A stretch of DNA of 64,000 nt from Terrabacter sp. 28 (lineage in GTDB: Bacteria > Actinomycetota > Actinomycetes > Actinomycetales > Dermatophilaceae): contig JYOE01000007.1 in assembly GCA_000955875.1 (NCBI GenBank), positions 348,113 to 412,112 on the forward strand. Direction: 5' to 3'. Positions 38,356 to 47,023 of the stretch are shown here, piece after piece. Made by a program: the position numbers and the translations under genes. Numbering within the stretch: position 1 is the stretch's first letter; each line of letters opens with the position of its first letter. The notes beneath the pieces were generated by a model. That model saw only the letters and a program-made list of their open reading frames with translations. It had not been told where the DNA came from and made no database searches.

Positions 38356-40818
38356 TCAGGTGGAGCGGGACACCGTCGTGCCGCCGGCGACGAAACAGGT
38401 TGCGACCGTGGGGCACTCGGGTGCGTAGGGGACGTAGTCGGGCGAGTAGGTGCCGTCCGGGGCCCCCGACCAGACGCCGGCGTTCCACGTGACGGGTGCC
38501 GAGTCGTTGCTGTAGCCGTGGGTGCCGATGCAGTGGTCAGCCGTCAGGCACGAGAGGGACCCGAGTCGGTAGGCGCTCCAGTCGGCCGGGTGCGCCGTCC
38601 ACGTGCTCCCGTTCCACTGTGCCCAGTCGCCCGAGTCGGCGAGCGCCAGGCACGACGATGGCGCGCCGCACGAGAGGAGTGCGCCCGGGGCAGGGAAGGC
38701 CTGCGGGAGTCGCTGGGTCGCTGTCAGGCTCGTGCCGACGTACCGCCGGTAGAGACCGGCGGACGAGGTGATCATGCACGTCCCGGCCGGCGCGCACGAG
38801 ACGCGCGGCCCGATGCCCCAGCTGTCGGAGATGGCAGCCACCGGCGCGTACCAGCCGGGGCCGGCGAAGCGGGAGACGCGCCCCTGCGTGTCGGCGGCCA
38901 GGCACAGGGTCGGGCTGGCGCACGAGACGTCGGTCGCCGAGAGCGGCATCGCCTTGAGCGCGCCCCAGGAGCCGTTGGTCCAGACGCGGTAGGCGCGGCT
39001 CGTGCCGTCGACCGCGATGCAGAACGACGGACCGGCGCACTCGACGACGGCAGACTGGGTGAAGAGCTTGCCGGTGCGCGTCCACGAGGCGCCGTTCGAC
39101 GAGACCAGCCAGCCGTTCTCGTCGACGAAGAAGCAGGCGGTGGTGGAGAGGCAGCCGACGCGGTTGACGCCACCGGTCGTCTGCACTGAGGTTCCCAGCA
39201 GCGCCCAGTGCGTCGTCGGACTCCACCGGTAGAAGCGGCCGCGGTCGTCGATGGTGAAGCAGACACCGGCGTTGCGCGGGCACGACACCGCGGCGATCCG
39301 GCCGATGCCGGCACTGAGCCGGCTGCGCTCGAGCAGGGTAGTCGTCGACCAGCGGGTCACGTTGCCGCCGCCCCGTGAGACGCACAGGCTGGCCGAGCCG
39401 CACGAGATCTCGCTCGACGAGTCCGTGAGGTCCGGTCTCGCGGGCAGCCGCTGCCCCGACCAGCTCGAGCCGGAGACCGTGAACCGCGTCTCGTCACCGA
39501 GCACGAGGCAGGCCGTCGCCGCACACGAGATGGCGTTGACGATGCCGTAGTCGGCGGCGCTGCCGAGGTAGCCGGTGACCCAGCCCGATGTCGTCAGCGT
39601 GGCCCGCCAGTTGCTGTAGGTCGTGTTGCCGGACGCGATCGCGAAGCAGCGCCCGGCCGACTGGCACGAGACGCCCTTCCAGACAACTCCCGTCAGCGTG
39701 CCGATGCGCTTCAGGGCGCTCCAGGTCGTGCCGTTGCGTGCCGCCCACCAGCCATCGCTGCGGATCGCGACGCAGTAGGTCGTCGTCGGGCAGGCGAGCG
39801 AGCTCCAGGCGGACGGGGGAGCCCCGGTGGACCGCCAGGCACCGCCGACGTACTCGAGGACGAGGCTGCCGCGGATGGCGAAGCAGCGGCCGGGGGACGG
39901 GCAGGTCAGCGACGCGACGAGTGGTGAGTAGATCGGCTGGGGGTTCGCCTTGAAGGCGGCCTTGGGCGCCGACCACGTCGTGCCGGACATCACCTGGAAC
40001 GTGCCGGTGTTGTTCACCGACAGGCACCACGTGGACGTCGCGCAGGCCAGCGCACCCGGCCAGCCGGCATACGGGCTGACGGCCGACGTCGTCCACGTGC
40101 GCTCCGTCGTGAGACGTGCAGGCGTGCTCGCCGGTCCCTGACGGCCGGCGGCGTCCGACGCGACCGCGGTGTACGTGTACTCGACACCGGGCATGACACC
40201 CGTGTCGGTGAAGGTCGTCCCCAGGCCGGAGTAGACGACGCGGGTCGTCCCCTGCGGGTCCGCACGCGTGACGGTGACCGCCGCGACGCCGGGGTCGCGT
40301 GGAGAGGCCCAGCTGACCGTCGCCGCAGTGGCGCCCGCCGCCCCGGCGCTGAGGCTCGCGACGCGCTGGATGCTGGTGGTGACGGTGCCAGACACCGGGT
40401 CGAGGTAGCCGCCGGCACCGTCGTCGGCCCAGATCGTGTAGCGGTACGTCGTCCACGGCTCGACGGTCGTGTCGACCATCCGGAACGCGGTGCCCTCGTA
40501 GACGAGGGTGCCCGCGGTCGGGCTCGGGTCGCCCGTCCCGTCGTCCCGGCGGAGCGTGTACGTCCTCGGTGGCGTGACGCTGCAACACCACGCCAAGGTC
40601 ACAGACGTCGAGGTGACGGACCCGTTGAGCTCCTTGACCGACGGGCCGGTGGCGGCAGCCGCGCTCAGGCTCGTGGTGCTGGAGGTGGCGTTGGTCTGTG
40701 CCGCGTGGGCGGGTGCCGCGGACGGGCCCAGCCCGATCACGGGCGCGGCGGTCAGGGCGACGGCGAGCGCGCCCGTGACGAGTGACATCAAGCGGCGATG
40801 ACGGTGCGGCCTGGCCAC
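38356..40818 (-). CDS. Secreted fibronectin-III and cysteine-paired repeat protein (copy B)
   Basis: An 820-residue paralogue of the previous gene with the same order: signal peptide, two fibronectin type III-like modules, about 14 cysteine-paired repeats and the same end (GGTTVSRST against GGTTMVSRSS). WCC is also conserved in the first module (LAWCCSVTPP). Start GTG 40818 aligns with the paralogue; an ATG frame further up lacks a ribosome-binding site. Even the 5' flank is duplicated: both genes share a block around CCCCTGTCGTATGCGG and GATCGTAGCGCTCG. Function unknown; adhesion or glycan binding is possible. Confidence 0.8.
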   Translation of the reverse strand: MARPHRHRRLMSLVTGALAVALTAAPVIGLGPSAAPAHAAQTNATSSTTSLSAAAATGPSVKELNGSVTSTSVTLAWCCSVTPPRTYTLRRDDGTGDPSPTAGTLVYEGTAFRMVDTTVEPWTTYRYTIWADDGAGGYLDPVSGTVTTSIQRVASLSAGAAGATAATVSWASPRDPGVAAVTVTRADPQGTTRVVYSGLGTTFTDTGVMPGVEYTYTAVASDAAGRQGPASTPARLTTERTWTTSAVSPYAGWPGALACATSTWCLSVNNTGTFQVMSGTTWSAPKAAFKANPQPIYSPLVASLTCPSPGRCFAIRGSLVLEYVGGAWRSTGAPPSAWSSLACPTTTYCVAIRSDGWWAARNGTTWSALKRIGTLTGVVWKGVSCQSAGRCFAIASGNTTYSNWRATLTTSGWVTGYLGSAADYGIVNAISCAATACLVLGDETRFTVSGSSWSGQRLPARPDLTDSSSEISCGSASLCVSRGGGNVTRWSTTTLLERSRLSAGIGRIAAVSCPRNAGVCFTIDDRGRFYRWSPTTHWALLGTSVQTTGGVNRVGCLSTTACFFVDENGWLVSSNGASWTRTGKLFTQSAVVECAGPSFCIAVDGTSRAYRVWTNGSWGALKAMPLSATDVSCASPTLCLAADTQGRVSRFAGPGWYAPVAAISDSWGIGPRVSCAPAGTCMITSSAGLYRRYVGTSLTATQRLPQAFPAPGALLSCGAPSSCLALADSGDWAQWNGSTWTAHPADWSAYRLGSLSCLTADHCIGTHGYSNDSAPVTWNAGVWSGAPDGTYSPDYVPYAPECPTVATCFVAGGTTVSRST

Positions 40819-40951
40819 GACTCCCCTGTCGTATGCGGGCCGGCGCCGTGCCGGCCGCGGCGATCGTAGCGCTCGCCCCACCAGCGTCGGGGGTATATGA
40901 CGGGCGGCGCTCTCTTGCGGGCGGCGGTCGGTCCGGAGAAGGGTGGCACTC

Positions 40952-42034
40952 GTGGCGAGTCACGATGCAGATCACGATGCAGATCACGATGCAGATCACG
41001 GCGACGATCACGCGGCCGGACAGGCAGACGAGCAGGGCGGCGGTGGCGGCGAGAGCCTGCTGACCGTCATCATCGCGCTCGTCGCGAACGCGCTCATCGC
41101 GCTCGCGAAGTCGGTCGTCGCGGTCATCACGGGGTCGGCGTCGATGGTCGCCGAGGCGGCGCACTCGTGGGCCGACGCCGGCAACGAGGTCTTCCTCATT
41201 CTCGCCGAGCGCAAGGCGGCCCAGCCGCGCGACGCGCGGCACCCGTTCGGCTACGGGCGCGAGGCGTACGTGTGGTCGATGTTCGCGGCCTTCGGTCTCT
41301 TCGGCGCCGGCGCGGTCGTGTCGGTGTGGCACGGCATCTCGGTGCTCGGCCACGAGGAGGAGGAGACGTCGTACACGTGGGCGTATGCCGTGCTGGCCAT
41401 CGCCTTCGTGCTCGAGGCCGTCTCGTTCGTCCAGGCCACGCGACAGACCCGGGCCGAGGCGAAGCGGCGCGGGCTCCGGCCGCTGAAGTTCATCGCCAAC
41501 ACGTCGAACCCGACCCTGCGGGCCGTCTTCGCCGAGGACGCCGCGGCGCTCATCGGCCTGCTCATCGCGGGGCTCGGCATCTTCCTGCACCAGGTGACCG
41601 GCCAGGCCGTGTGGGACGCCGTCGGCTCGATCCTCGTCGGCCTGCTGCTCGGTGTCGTCGCCATCTTCCTCATCCGTCGCAACCGCGACTTCCTCGTCGG
41701 CGAGGCGGTGAGCGCCGAGGTGTGGCGCCGGGCGCTGGACGAGCTGAACGAGAGCCCCGAGGTCGAGCGGGTGACGTTCCTGCACCTCGAGTTCGTCGGC
41801 CCCGGCAAGGTGTTCCTCGTCGCGGCGGTCGACCTCGTCGGTGACGAGACGGAGGCCAAGGTCGCCGACCGGCTGACCGCGCTCGGGCACGCCATCGAGG
41901 AGCACCAGGTCGTCGCGCGTGCGGTGATCACCCTGTCGAGCCCGGACGCCTTGACCATCGACCCGGACTCCATCGGGACGTCGGCCACCGGGACGCCCGC
42001 CGGCGCCATGAGCAGCGACGGCCGCACGCCCTGA
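40952..42034 (+). CDS. Cation diffusion facilitator family metal exporter
   Basis: A CDF transporter of about 360 residues, using GTG 40952 with GGAGAAGG 9 bases upstream. The N-terminus is histidine/aspartate-rich (HDADHDADHDADHGDDH), made by a 12-base tandem repeat, and may bind metal. Six helices follow with SASMVAEAAHSWADAGNEVF (TM2 metal site with His/Asp) and the family region HPFGYGREAYVW. The C-terminal cytoplasmic domain is present (VERVTFLHLEFVGPGKVFLVAAVDL). It probably exports zinc or a related divalent cation by proton antiport. Confidence 0.9.
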   Translation: MASHDADHDADHDADHGDDHAAGQADEQGGGGGESLLTVIIALVANALIALAKSVVAVITGSASMVAEAAHSWADAGNEVFLILAERKAAQPRDARHPFGYGREAYVWSMFAAFGLFGAGAVVSVWHGISVLGHEEEETSYTWAYAVLAIAFVLEAVSFVQATRQTRAEAKRRGLRPLKFIANTSNPTLRAVFAEDAAALIGLLIAGLGIFLHQVTGQAVWDAVGSILVGLLLGVVAIFLIRRNRDFLVGEAVSAEVWRRALDELNESPEVERVTFLHLEFVGPGKVFLVAAVDLVGDETEAKVADRLTALGHAIEEHQVVARAVITLSSPDALTIDPDSIGTSATGTPAGAMSSDGRTP

Positions 42035-42061
42035 CGCCTGCACGCCCCAGGCTGTGAGGTC

Positions 42062-42090
42062 TTCCGTCCGTCCTCGACCCTAGGTAGAGT
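42062..42090 (+). promoter_or_regulatory. Putative leaderless promoter of the PadR gene
   Basis: TTCCGT (42062-42067), a 17-base gap, and TAGAGT (42085-42090), which ends 6 bases before ATG 42097. This spacing suggests transcription starting at or next to the start codon. Confidence 0.5.
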
Positions 42091-42096
42091 ACGACT

Positions 42097-42417
42097 ATGC
42101 CTCCTCGGATGACGATGGCAACGCGGTTGATCCTCGAGGTCCTGATGAGCGACCTGGGTGCCGAGTGGTACGGCTCCCAGATCGGGACCGCGGCGGGCCT
42201 GCCGGGCGGCACGGTCTACCCGATCCTCGCCCGCCTCGAGCGCGTCGGCTGGTTGGAGTCACGGTGGGAGGACATCGATCCCAGCAGGGAGGGGCGACCG
42301 GCGCGTCGGTACTACCGACTCACCGAGTCCGGCGCGGCCGAAGCCGGCCGGGCCCGTGCGGCTGCGCACCGGCCGCGCACCCCGTTCGCACCGGTCCCGA
42401 AGGAGGGCCTGTCGTGA
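42097..42417 (+). CDS. PadR family transcriptional regulator
   Basis: A 106-residue winged-helix repressor of the short PadR type. The signature LGAEWYGSQIGTAAGLPGGTVYPILARLERVGWLESRWED and the wing GRPARRYYRLTESG are clear. PadR proteins respond to small molecules and usually control an adjacent gene. The last bases overlap the next gene (GTGA), so regulator and zinc-ribbon protein are co-translated. Confidence 0.9.
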   Translation: MPPRMTMATRLILEVLMSDLGAEWYGSQIGTAAGLPGGTVYPILARLERVGWLESRWEDIDPSREGRPARRYYRLTESGAAEAGRARAAAHRPRTPFAPVPKEGLS

Positions 42418-42785
42418 GGAAGAAGCAGACGAGAGCATCGGTCCGGTTCGCGGTCTCGGCGATGGAGCGCGCGACCGAGGGGGTCCCATCGGAGATGCGC
42501 AACCGCTACCACGACGAGCTGGTGGCGGAGATGCACGAGCTCGGCCGGGTCGCCGCGTGGCGCCACGCCCTCGGTGTCGCCATGTCGTCGTCATCCATGC
42601 ACGCCGCGCTGACGGACGGCGGCCCGGCGCCGGAGCCGCAGCCCCGCCATCCGGCGACGTGTCGGATGAACCTGCACCACGTGTGGGTCACGCGGCACAC
42701 GAGCGACGGCAAGCTCTACCGGGCGTGCAGCCGATGCGGCAAGGAGTACGTCAACACCGGCACGGCATGGCTGATCGGCGGCTGA
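42414..42785 (+). CDS. Zinc-ribbon protein translationally coupled to PadR
   Basis: A 123-residue protein starting at GTG 42414 inside the PadR stop, with AAGGAGG upstream. The N-terminal half (VRFAVSAMERATEGVPSEMRNRYHDELVAEMHEL) is an amphipathic helix pair similar to the prefix segments seen after PadR genes. The C-terminus has CxxC (ACSRCGKEY) and an earlier C-x2-N/H region (TCRMNLHHVW), so a small zinc-binding fold is possible. No membrane helix. Function unknown. Confidence 0.7.
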   Translation: MRKKQTRASVRFAVSAMERATEGVPSEMRNRYHDELVAEMHELGRVAAWRHALGVAMSSSSMHAALTDGGPAPEPQPRHPATCRMNLHHVWVTRHTSDGKLYRACSRCGKEYVNTGTAWLIGG

Positions 42786-42810
42786 CGACCCGTCAGATCG
42801 CGCACCCTCC

Positions 42811-42866
42811 TGAGCGAATGCTCAGAACTGTCGAGTCCACCGCTCACCAACGCGCATTTTCGCTCA
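42811..42866. promoter_or_regulatory. Candidate DeoR operator array (repeated GCTCA)
   Basis: A palindrome TGAGCGAATGCTCA at 42811-42824 is followed by further GCTCA half sites near 42842 and 42862. The three GCTCA copies are about 20 to 22 bases apart, two helical turns. They lie just upstream of the DeoR gene, as expected for autoregulation. Confidence 0.5.
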
Positions 42867-42887
42867 TTTCTGTGCAACAGTTCGATC

Positions 42888-43643
42888 GTGCGCTACCAGC
42901 GGCAACGCGCCATCGCCGACGAGGTGCGAGACGGTGCGGTCTCCGTCCAGGACCTCGTTCTGCGACTGGGCGTCTCGTCGGCCACGATCCGCCGCGACCT
43001 CGCCGAGCTCGCCGACGCGGGCGTCGTGCGCCGCGTCCACGGCGGTGCGGCGCCGGCACTGCCGGTCGAGATCGACCAGCCCTACGAGAAGGCCGCCGAC
43101 GACGCAGCCTCGGAGAAGCAGCGCATCGCCCGCCGTGCGGCCGAGCTCGTGCGCGACGGCGACACCGTGCTGCTCGACATCGGCACGACCACCGGCGCCC
43201 TCGCCCGTGAGCTGAGGGGCCGCAACATCACGGTCATCACGCCGAGCCTCGCCGTCCTCGACGAGCTGCGCGACGACCCCGTCGTCGACCTCGTCATCCT
43301 CGGCGGCGCCCTCCGACGGGCCTACCACTCGCTCGTCGGCCCGCTCACCGAGGACGCCCTGCGCCACGTGAGCGCCTCGCTCGTCTTCCTCGGCACGAGC
43401 GGCGTCGACTCCGACGGCTGGATCCTCGACACGACGTCGGTCGAGGTGCCGACCAAGCGGCGCCTCGTCGAGAGCGGCGGGCGCGTCGTGCTGCTCGCCG
43501 ACCACACGAAGTTCCCCGGCAAGGGCTCGATCCGCGTCTTCGGCTTCGAGTCCGTGTCGGTGCTCATCACGACCTCGCTCGCCGACCCGCGCACCCTCGG
43601 CCGCGCCCGAGACACCGGGACGGAGGTCCTGCTCGCCCCCTGA
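42888..43643 (+). CDS. DeoR family transcriptional regulator
   Basis: A 251-residue repressor. The N-terminal helix-turn-helix is VQDLVLRLGVSSATIRRDLAELADAGVVRRVHGGA, followed by the DeoR sensor domain with DTVLLDIGTTTGALARELRGRNITVITPSLAVLDEL and FLGTSGVDSDGW. This domain senses phosphorylated sugars or glycerol phosphates. GTG 42888 is weakly supported by upstream sequence. It precedes the ABC importer and is its likely regulator. Confidence 0.9.
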   Translation: MRYQRQRAIADEVRDGAVSVQDLVLRLGVSSATIRRDLAELADAGVVRRVHGGAAPALPVEIDQPYEKAADDAASEKQRIARRAAELVRDGDTVLLDIGTTTGALARELRGRNITVITPSLAVLDELRDDPVVDLVILGGALRRAYHSLVGPLTEDALRHVSASLVFLGTSGVDSDGWILDTTSVEVPTKRRLVESGGRVVLLADHTKFPGKGSIRVFGFESVSVLITTSLADPRTLGRARDTGTEVLLAP

Positions 43644-43742
43644 CCGCCGGTGCCGGCAGGCCGGCTCACCGGCCTCGCGACCGCGACGACCACCGCTCGC
43701 CACAGACATCCCCAGCACGTCCATCGGAGAAGGAGCCACACC

Positions 43743-45197
43743 ATGGAAGTCCGTTCCGCCACCCACGGCACGCCGAGGCAGGCACACACCCGCCCGCTCC
43801 GACGCACCGTCATCGCCGGCCTCGCCGCGTCCGTCGCCCTCGTCGGGGCCGCGTGCGACCGCGGCTCGTCGACCGGGGCCAACCCGACGCAGAACGCCGG
43901 GGCCAAGGACGTCACGCTGACGATCACCTCCAACGCCATCGCAGGCGGCAAGAACGCCGAGGAGGCCGACTGGTACGCCAAGTACGTCATCCCGAAGTTC
44001 ACCGAGCAGCAGAAGGCCAAGGGCGTCACGGTCAAGGTCACCTTCCAGCCGTCGGGCGTCGACGACGAGCAGTACAAGACGAAGGTCGCGCTCGACCTCA
44101 AGAGCCGGGCCGGCGCCGACGTCATGGCGCTCGACGGCATCTGGGTCGGCGAGTTCGCGCAGGCCGGCTACCTCAAGCCGCTCACCGACGTCGCCGGGTC
44201 GGGCGTGACGTCGTGGGAGGGCTGGTCGCAGATCCCCAAGGCCGTGCAGGCGAACGCGTCGTTCGAGGACAAGGCGTACGGCATACCTGCGGGGACCGAC
44301 GGGCGCGTCCTCTACTTCAACAAGAAGCTCTTCGCGCAGGCCGGGCTGCCGGCGAACTGGCAGCCGAAGTCGTGGCAGGAGATCCTCGACGCCGGCACGA
44401 AGCTCAAGTCGATCTCGGGCGTCGAGCCGATCCAGATCAACGCCGGCACCGCCATGGGTGAGGCGACGACGATGCAGGGCGTGCTGCCGCTGCTCGTCGG
44501 CACCGGCTCCGAGATTTACGCCGACAACAAGTGGCAGGGAGACACCAAGGCCGTACGCGACGTGCTGACCTTCTACAAGCAGCTCGTCGACCAGGGGCTG
44601 ACCAGCAAGAACTTCCAGCAGGCCGCCAAGGGCCGTGACCAGTCGTTCGCCGCGTTCGCCGCGGGCAAGGTCGGCGTCCTCCTCGAGGGCGACTACTTCT
44701 GGCGGTCGGTCGTCAACCCCGACCAGGGCGCCAACCCGATGACCTCGCGCGACACCGACGTCGGCTGGGCCTTCATCCCCGCACGTGAGCCCGGCGCGGG
44801 CGTCGGCGGTACGGAGTTCGTGTCGATGTCGGGCGGTGGCGGCTACTTCCTCAACCCGAACACGAAGTACCCGCAGCAGGCCTGGGAGCTGCTCCAGTTC
44901 CTCGGGTCGGCCGACGCCATCAACGCGCTGCTCGCCGGGTCGGCACGCATCACGGCGCGCCAGGACGTCAACGAGAAGGTGCTCGCCAAGGACCCGATGC
45001 TGACGTTCGTCTCGCAGAAGGTGCTGCCGCTGACGCACTACCGACCGGGCCTCGCCGTCTACCCGCAGGTCTCGCAGGCGCTGCAGCAGGCGACGGCCGA
45101 CATCGTGTCGGGCAAGAGCGTCGAGGAGGCCGCGAAGGCGTACTCGGCAGCGGTCGTCAAGGCCGTCGGGGGTGCCGACAAGGTGGCGACGTCCTGA
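43743..45197 (+). CDS. ABC transporter substrate-binding lipoprotein (carbohydrate type 1)
   Basis: A 484-residue solute-binding protein with AAGGAG upstream of ATG 43743. The signal peptide ends in the lipobox LVGAAC (cysteine near residue 38). The mature part is a family 1 extracellular binding protein: DVMALDGIWVGEFAQAGYLKPLTD, YGIPAGTDGRVLYFNKKLFAQAGLP, and FAAGKVGVLLEGDYFW. It should deliver a sugar or polar ester to the permeases encoded next. A strong hairpin follows the gene and may let it be made in excess of the permeases. Confidence 0.92.
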   Translation: MEVRSATHGTPRQAHTRPLRRTVIAGLAASVALVGAACDRGSSTGANPTQNAGAKDVTLTITSNAIAGGKNAEEADWYAKYVIPKFTEQQKAKGVTVKVTFQPSGVDDEQYKTKVALDLKSRAGADVMALDGIWVGEFAQAGYLKPLTDVAGSGVTSWEGWSQIPKAVQANASFEDKAYGIPAGTDGRVLYFNKKLFAQAGLPANWQPKSWQEILDAGTKLKSISGVEPIQINAGTAMGEATTMQGVLPLLVGTGSEIYADNKWQGDTKAVRDVLTFYKQLVDQGLTSKNFQQAAKGRDQSFAAFAAGKVGVLLEGDYFWRSVVNPDQGANPMTSRDTDVGWAFIPAREPGAGVGGTEFVSMSGGGGYFLNPNTKYPQQAWELLQFLGSADAINALLAGSARITARQDVNEKVLAKDPMLTFVSQKVLPLTHYRPGLAVYPQVSQALQQATADIVSGKSVEEAAKAYSAAVVKAVGGADKVATS

Positions 45198-45213
45198 TGG
45201 TCCCTGTGGCAGT

Positions 45214-45255
45214 CATCGGGCACCCGCCCCTTCAGGGGGAGGCGGGTGCCCGATG
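45214..45255 (+). promoter_or_regulatory. Hairpin covering the start of the permease gene
   Basis: CATCGGGCACCCGCC (45214-45228) pairs perfectly with GGCGGGTGCCCGATG (45241-45255). The right arm contains the ATG of the permease, and its ribosome-binding site AGGGGGAGG spans the loop and arm. CCCC in the loop can also pair with part of it. The hairpin could terminate some transcripts or mask translation of the permease. Confidence 0.75.
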
Positions 45256-46194
45256 ACCGCCACCGCGGACCGGAAGGTCCGCAGCAACCGCGAGGCGGGA
45301 GCCCGCGCAGGTGGCCCGGTCGACTCGATCGACGCGGCCGGCCTCGGCCGGGCGCGCGCCGCGGGCCTCGTCGCGCCGGCGCTCGTCCTCGTGCTCGCGT
45401 TCCTCGTGGTGCCGGCCGCGTGGACGGTCTACCTCGGCGTCACCGACTACCGCCTCACCGGCATCCAGGCGGCGAACCCCGAGTTCGTCGGCCTCGACAA
45501 CTTCACGGCCGCGCTCGCCGACCCCGACTTCCGCAACTCGCTGTGGCTGACGCTGCTCTTCGTGCTCGGATCGGCGATCGTCGGGCAGACCGTCGCCGGG
45601 TTCGCGCTCGCGTGGACGCTGCGCACGGTGCCCAAGCTCGTGCGGTCGGTGGTCGAGACGCTGGTGCTGCTGGCGTGGATCCTGCCGAGCTCGATCGTCG
45701 CGTTCCTCTGGGTCGCCTACCTCTCCGGTGACGGCGGCACGCTCAACGCAATGCTCCAGACCAGTGGCACCGAGTGGCTGCTCGAGCACCCGATGGCCTC
45801 GATCATCGTCTTCAACACGTGGCGCGGCACCGCGTTCTCGATGCTGCTCTTCTCGGCGGCGCTCGGGGCGGTGCCGCCGTCGCAGCTCGAGTCGGCGCGG
45901 CTCGCCGGTGCCGGCGCGTTCGCCCAGCTGCGCGACGTCGTGCTGCCGCACATCCGCGGGCACGTGCTCACCAACACGCTGCTCATCAGCCTCTGGACGT
46001 TCAACGACTTCTCGCCCTACCTGCTGACGGCCGGCGGCCCGAACCACGCGAGCGAGACGCTGCCGGTCTTCATCTACAACAAGGCCCTCTACGGCGGCCA
46101 GCTCGGCTACGGCTCGGCCATCTCGTTCATCATGCTCCTCATCAACCTCGTCATCGCGCTCTTCTACGTGCGCCTGTTGCGGGAGCGGCGGTGA
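45253..46194 (+). CDS. ABC transporter permease (MalF/UgpA type)
   Basis: A 313-residue inner-membrane permease with six helices and the cytoplasmic EAA-type loop (ESARLAGAGAFAQLRDVVLPHIRG). ATG 45253 is chosen because AGGGGGAGG lies about 10 bases upstream; it lies inside the right arm of the hairpin described before it. It pairs with the next permease and the ATPase to form the importer. The gene begins 55 bases after the binding-protein gene. Confidence 0.92.
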   Translation: MTATADRKVRSNREAGARAGGPVDSIDAAGLGRARAAGLVAPALVLVLAFLVVPAAWTVYLGVTDYRLTGIQAANPEFVGLDNFTAALADPDFRNSLWLTLLFVLGSAIVGQTVAGFALAWTLRTVPKLVRSVVETLVLLAWILPSSIVAFLWVAYLSGDGGTLNAMLQTSGTEWLLEHPMASIIVFNTWRGTAFSMLLFSAALGAVPPSQLESARLAGAGAFAQLRDVVLPHIRGHVLTNTLLISLWTFNDFSPYLLTAGGPNHASETLPVFIYNKALYGGQLGYGSAISFIMLLINLVIALFYVRLLRERR

Positions 46195-46201
46195 GGTCAC
46201 G

Positions 46202-47023
46202 GTGAGAACCCGGTCGGTCGTCGGTCGCCTCGCACTCGTGGCGTTCCTCGCGGCGGTGCTCGCGTTCTGGGCGCTTCCGATGCTGTGGCTCGTCACGGCC
46301 CCCTTCGACTCGCAGCCGGGGCTCGACGTCAGCTGGCCCGACTGGACGCTGGCGAACTTCCAGAAGCTGTCGGAGAACCCGTACGCGTTCTCCTCCCTCC
46401 AGAACTCCGTCTACCTCGCGGTCGGCACGATGCTCGGCGTGACCGCGCTCGCGGCGCTGGCGGCATACTCCCTCTCGCGGGTGCGCATCCCCGGACGCAA
46501 CGGCATCCTCTACGGCCTGCTGCTGCTGAGCTCCATCGTCACGGGCACGGCAGCGATGGTGCCGATCTTCCAGCTGATGTTCCAGCTCAACCTCATCGAC
46601 GACCGCTCCGGCGTCATCCTCGTGCTGACGGGCGGCCTTCTGCCGGCAGCGATCTTCATCCTCAAGGACTTCATGGACGCGACCCCGAAGTCCTACGAGG
46701 AGAGCGCGCGCGTCTTCGGTGCGAGCCCGACCCAGGTGCTGCGCCACGTCGTGCTGCCGATCGTGCGACCGGGGCTCGCGACGATCGCCGTCTGGGCGCT
46801 CGTCAACGTGTGGAGCGACTTCCTCACGGCCTACATCCTCCTGCGCGACCCGGCGAAGATCCCGGCGGGTGTCGTCATGTACACGTTCTACTCCGAGGGT
46901 GGGCAGGCGAATCTGCCTCTCATCTCGGCGTTCTCGCTCGTCTACGCGCTGCCGGTGGTGGCGCTCTACCTGTTCGTCAACCGACGCTACGGGTTCCGGT
47001 TCCACGGAGGCATCAAGAGCTGA
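46202..47023 (+). CDS. ABC transporter permease (MalG/UgpE type)
   Basis: A 273-residue permease with six helices. The EAA loop is YEESARVFGASPTQVLRHVVLPIVRPG. GTG 46202 lies 7 bases after the previous stop. Its stop codon overlaps the ATG of the ATPase gene by one base (TGATG), so both are translated together. Confidence 0.92.
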   Translation: MRTRSVVGRLALVAFLAAVLAFWALPMLWLVTAPFDSQPGLDVSWPDWTLANFQKLSENPYAFSSLQNSVYLAVGTMLGVTALAALAAYSLSRVRIPGRNGILYGLLLLSSIVTGTAAMVPIFQLMFQLNLIDDRSGVILVLTGGLLPAAIFILKDFMDATPKSYEESARVFGASPTQVLRHVVLPIVRPGLATIAVWALVNVWSDFLTAYILLRDPAKIPAGVVMYTFYSEGGQANLPLISAFSLVYALPVVALYLFVNRRYGFRFHGGIKS

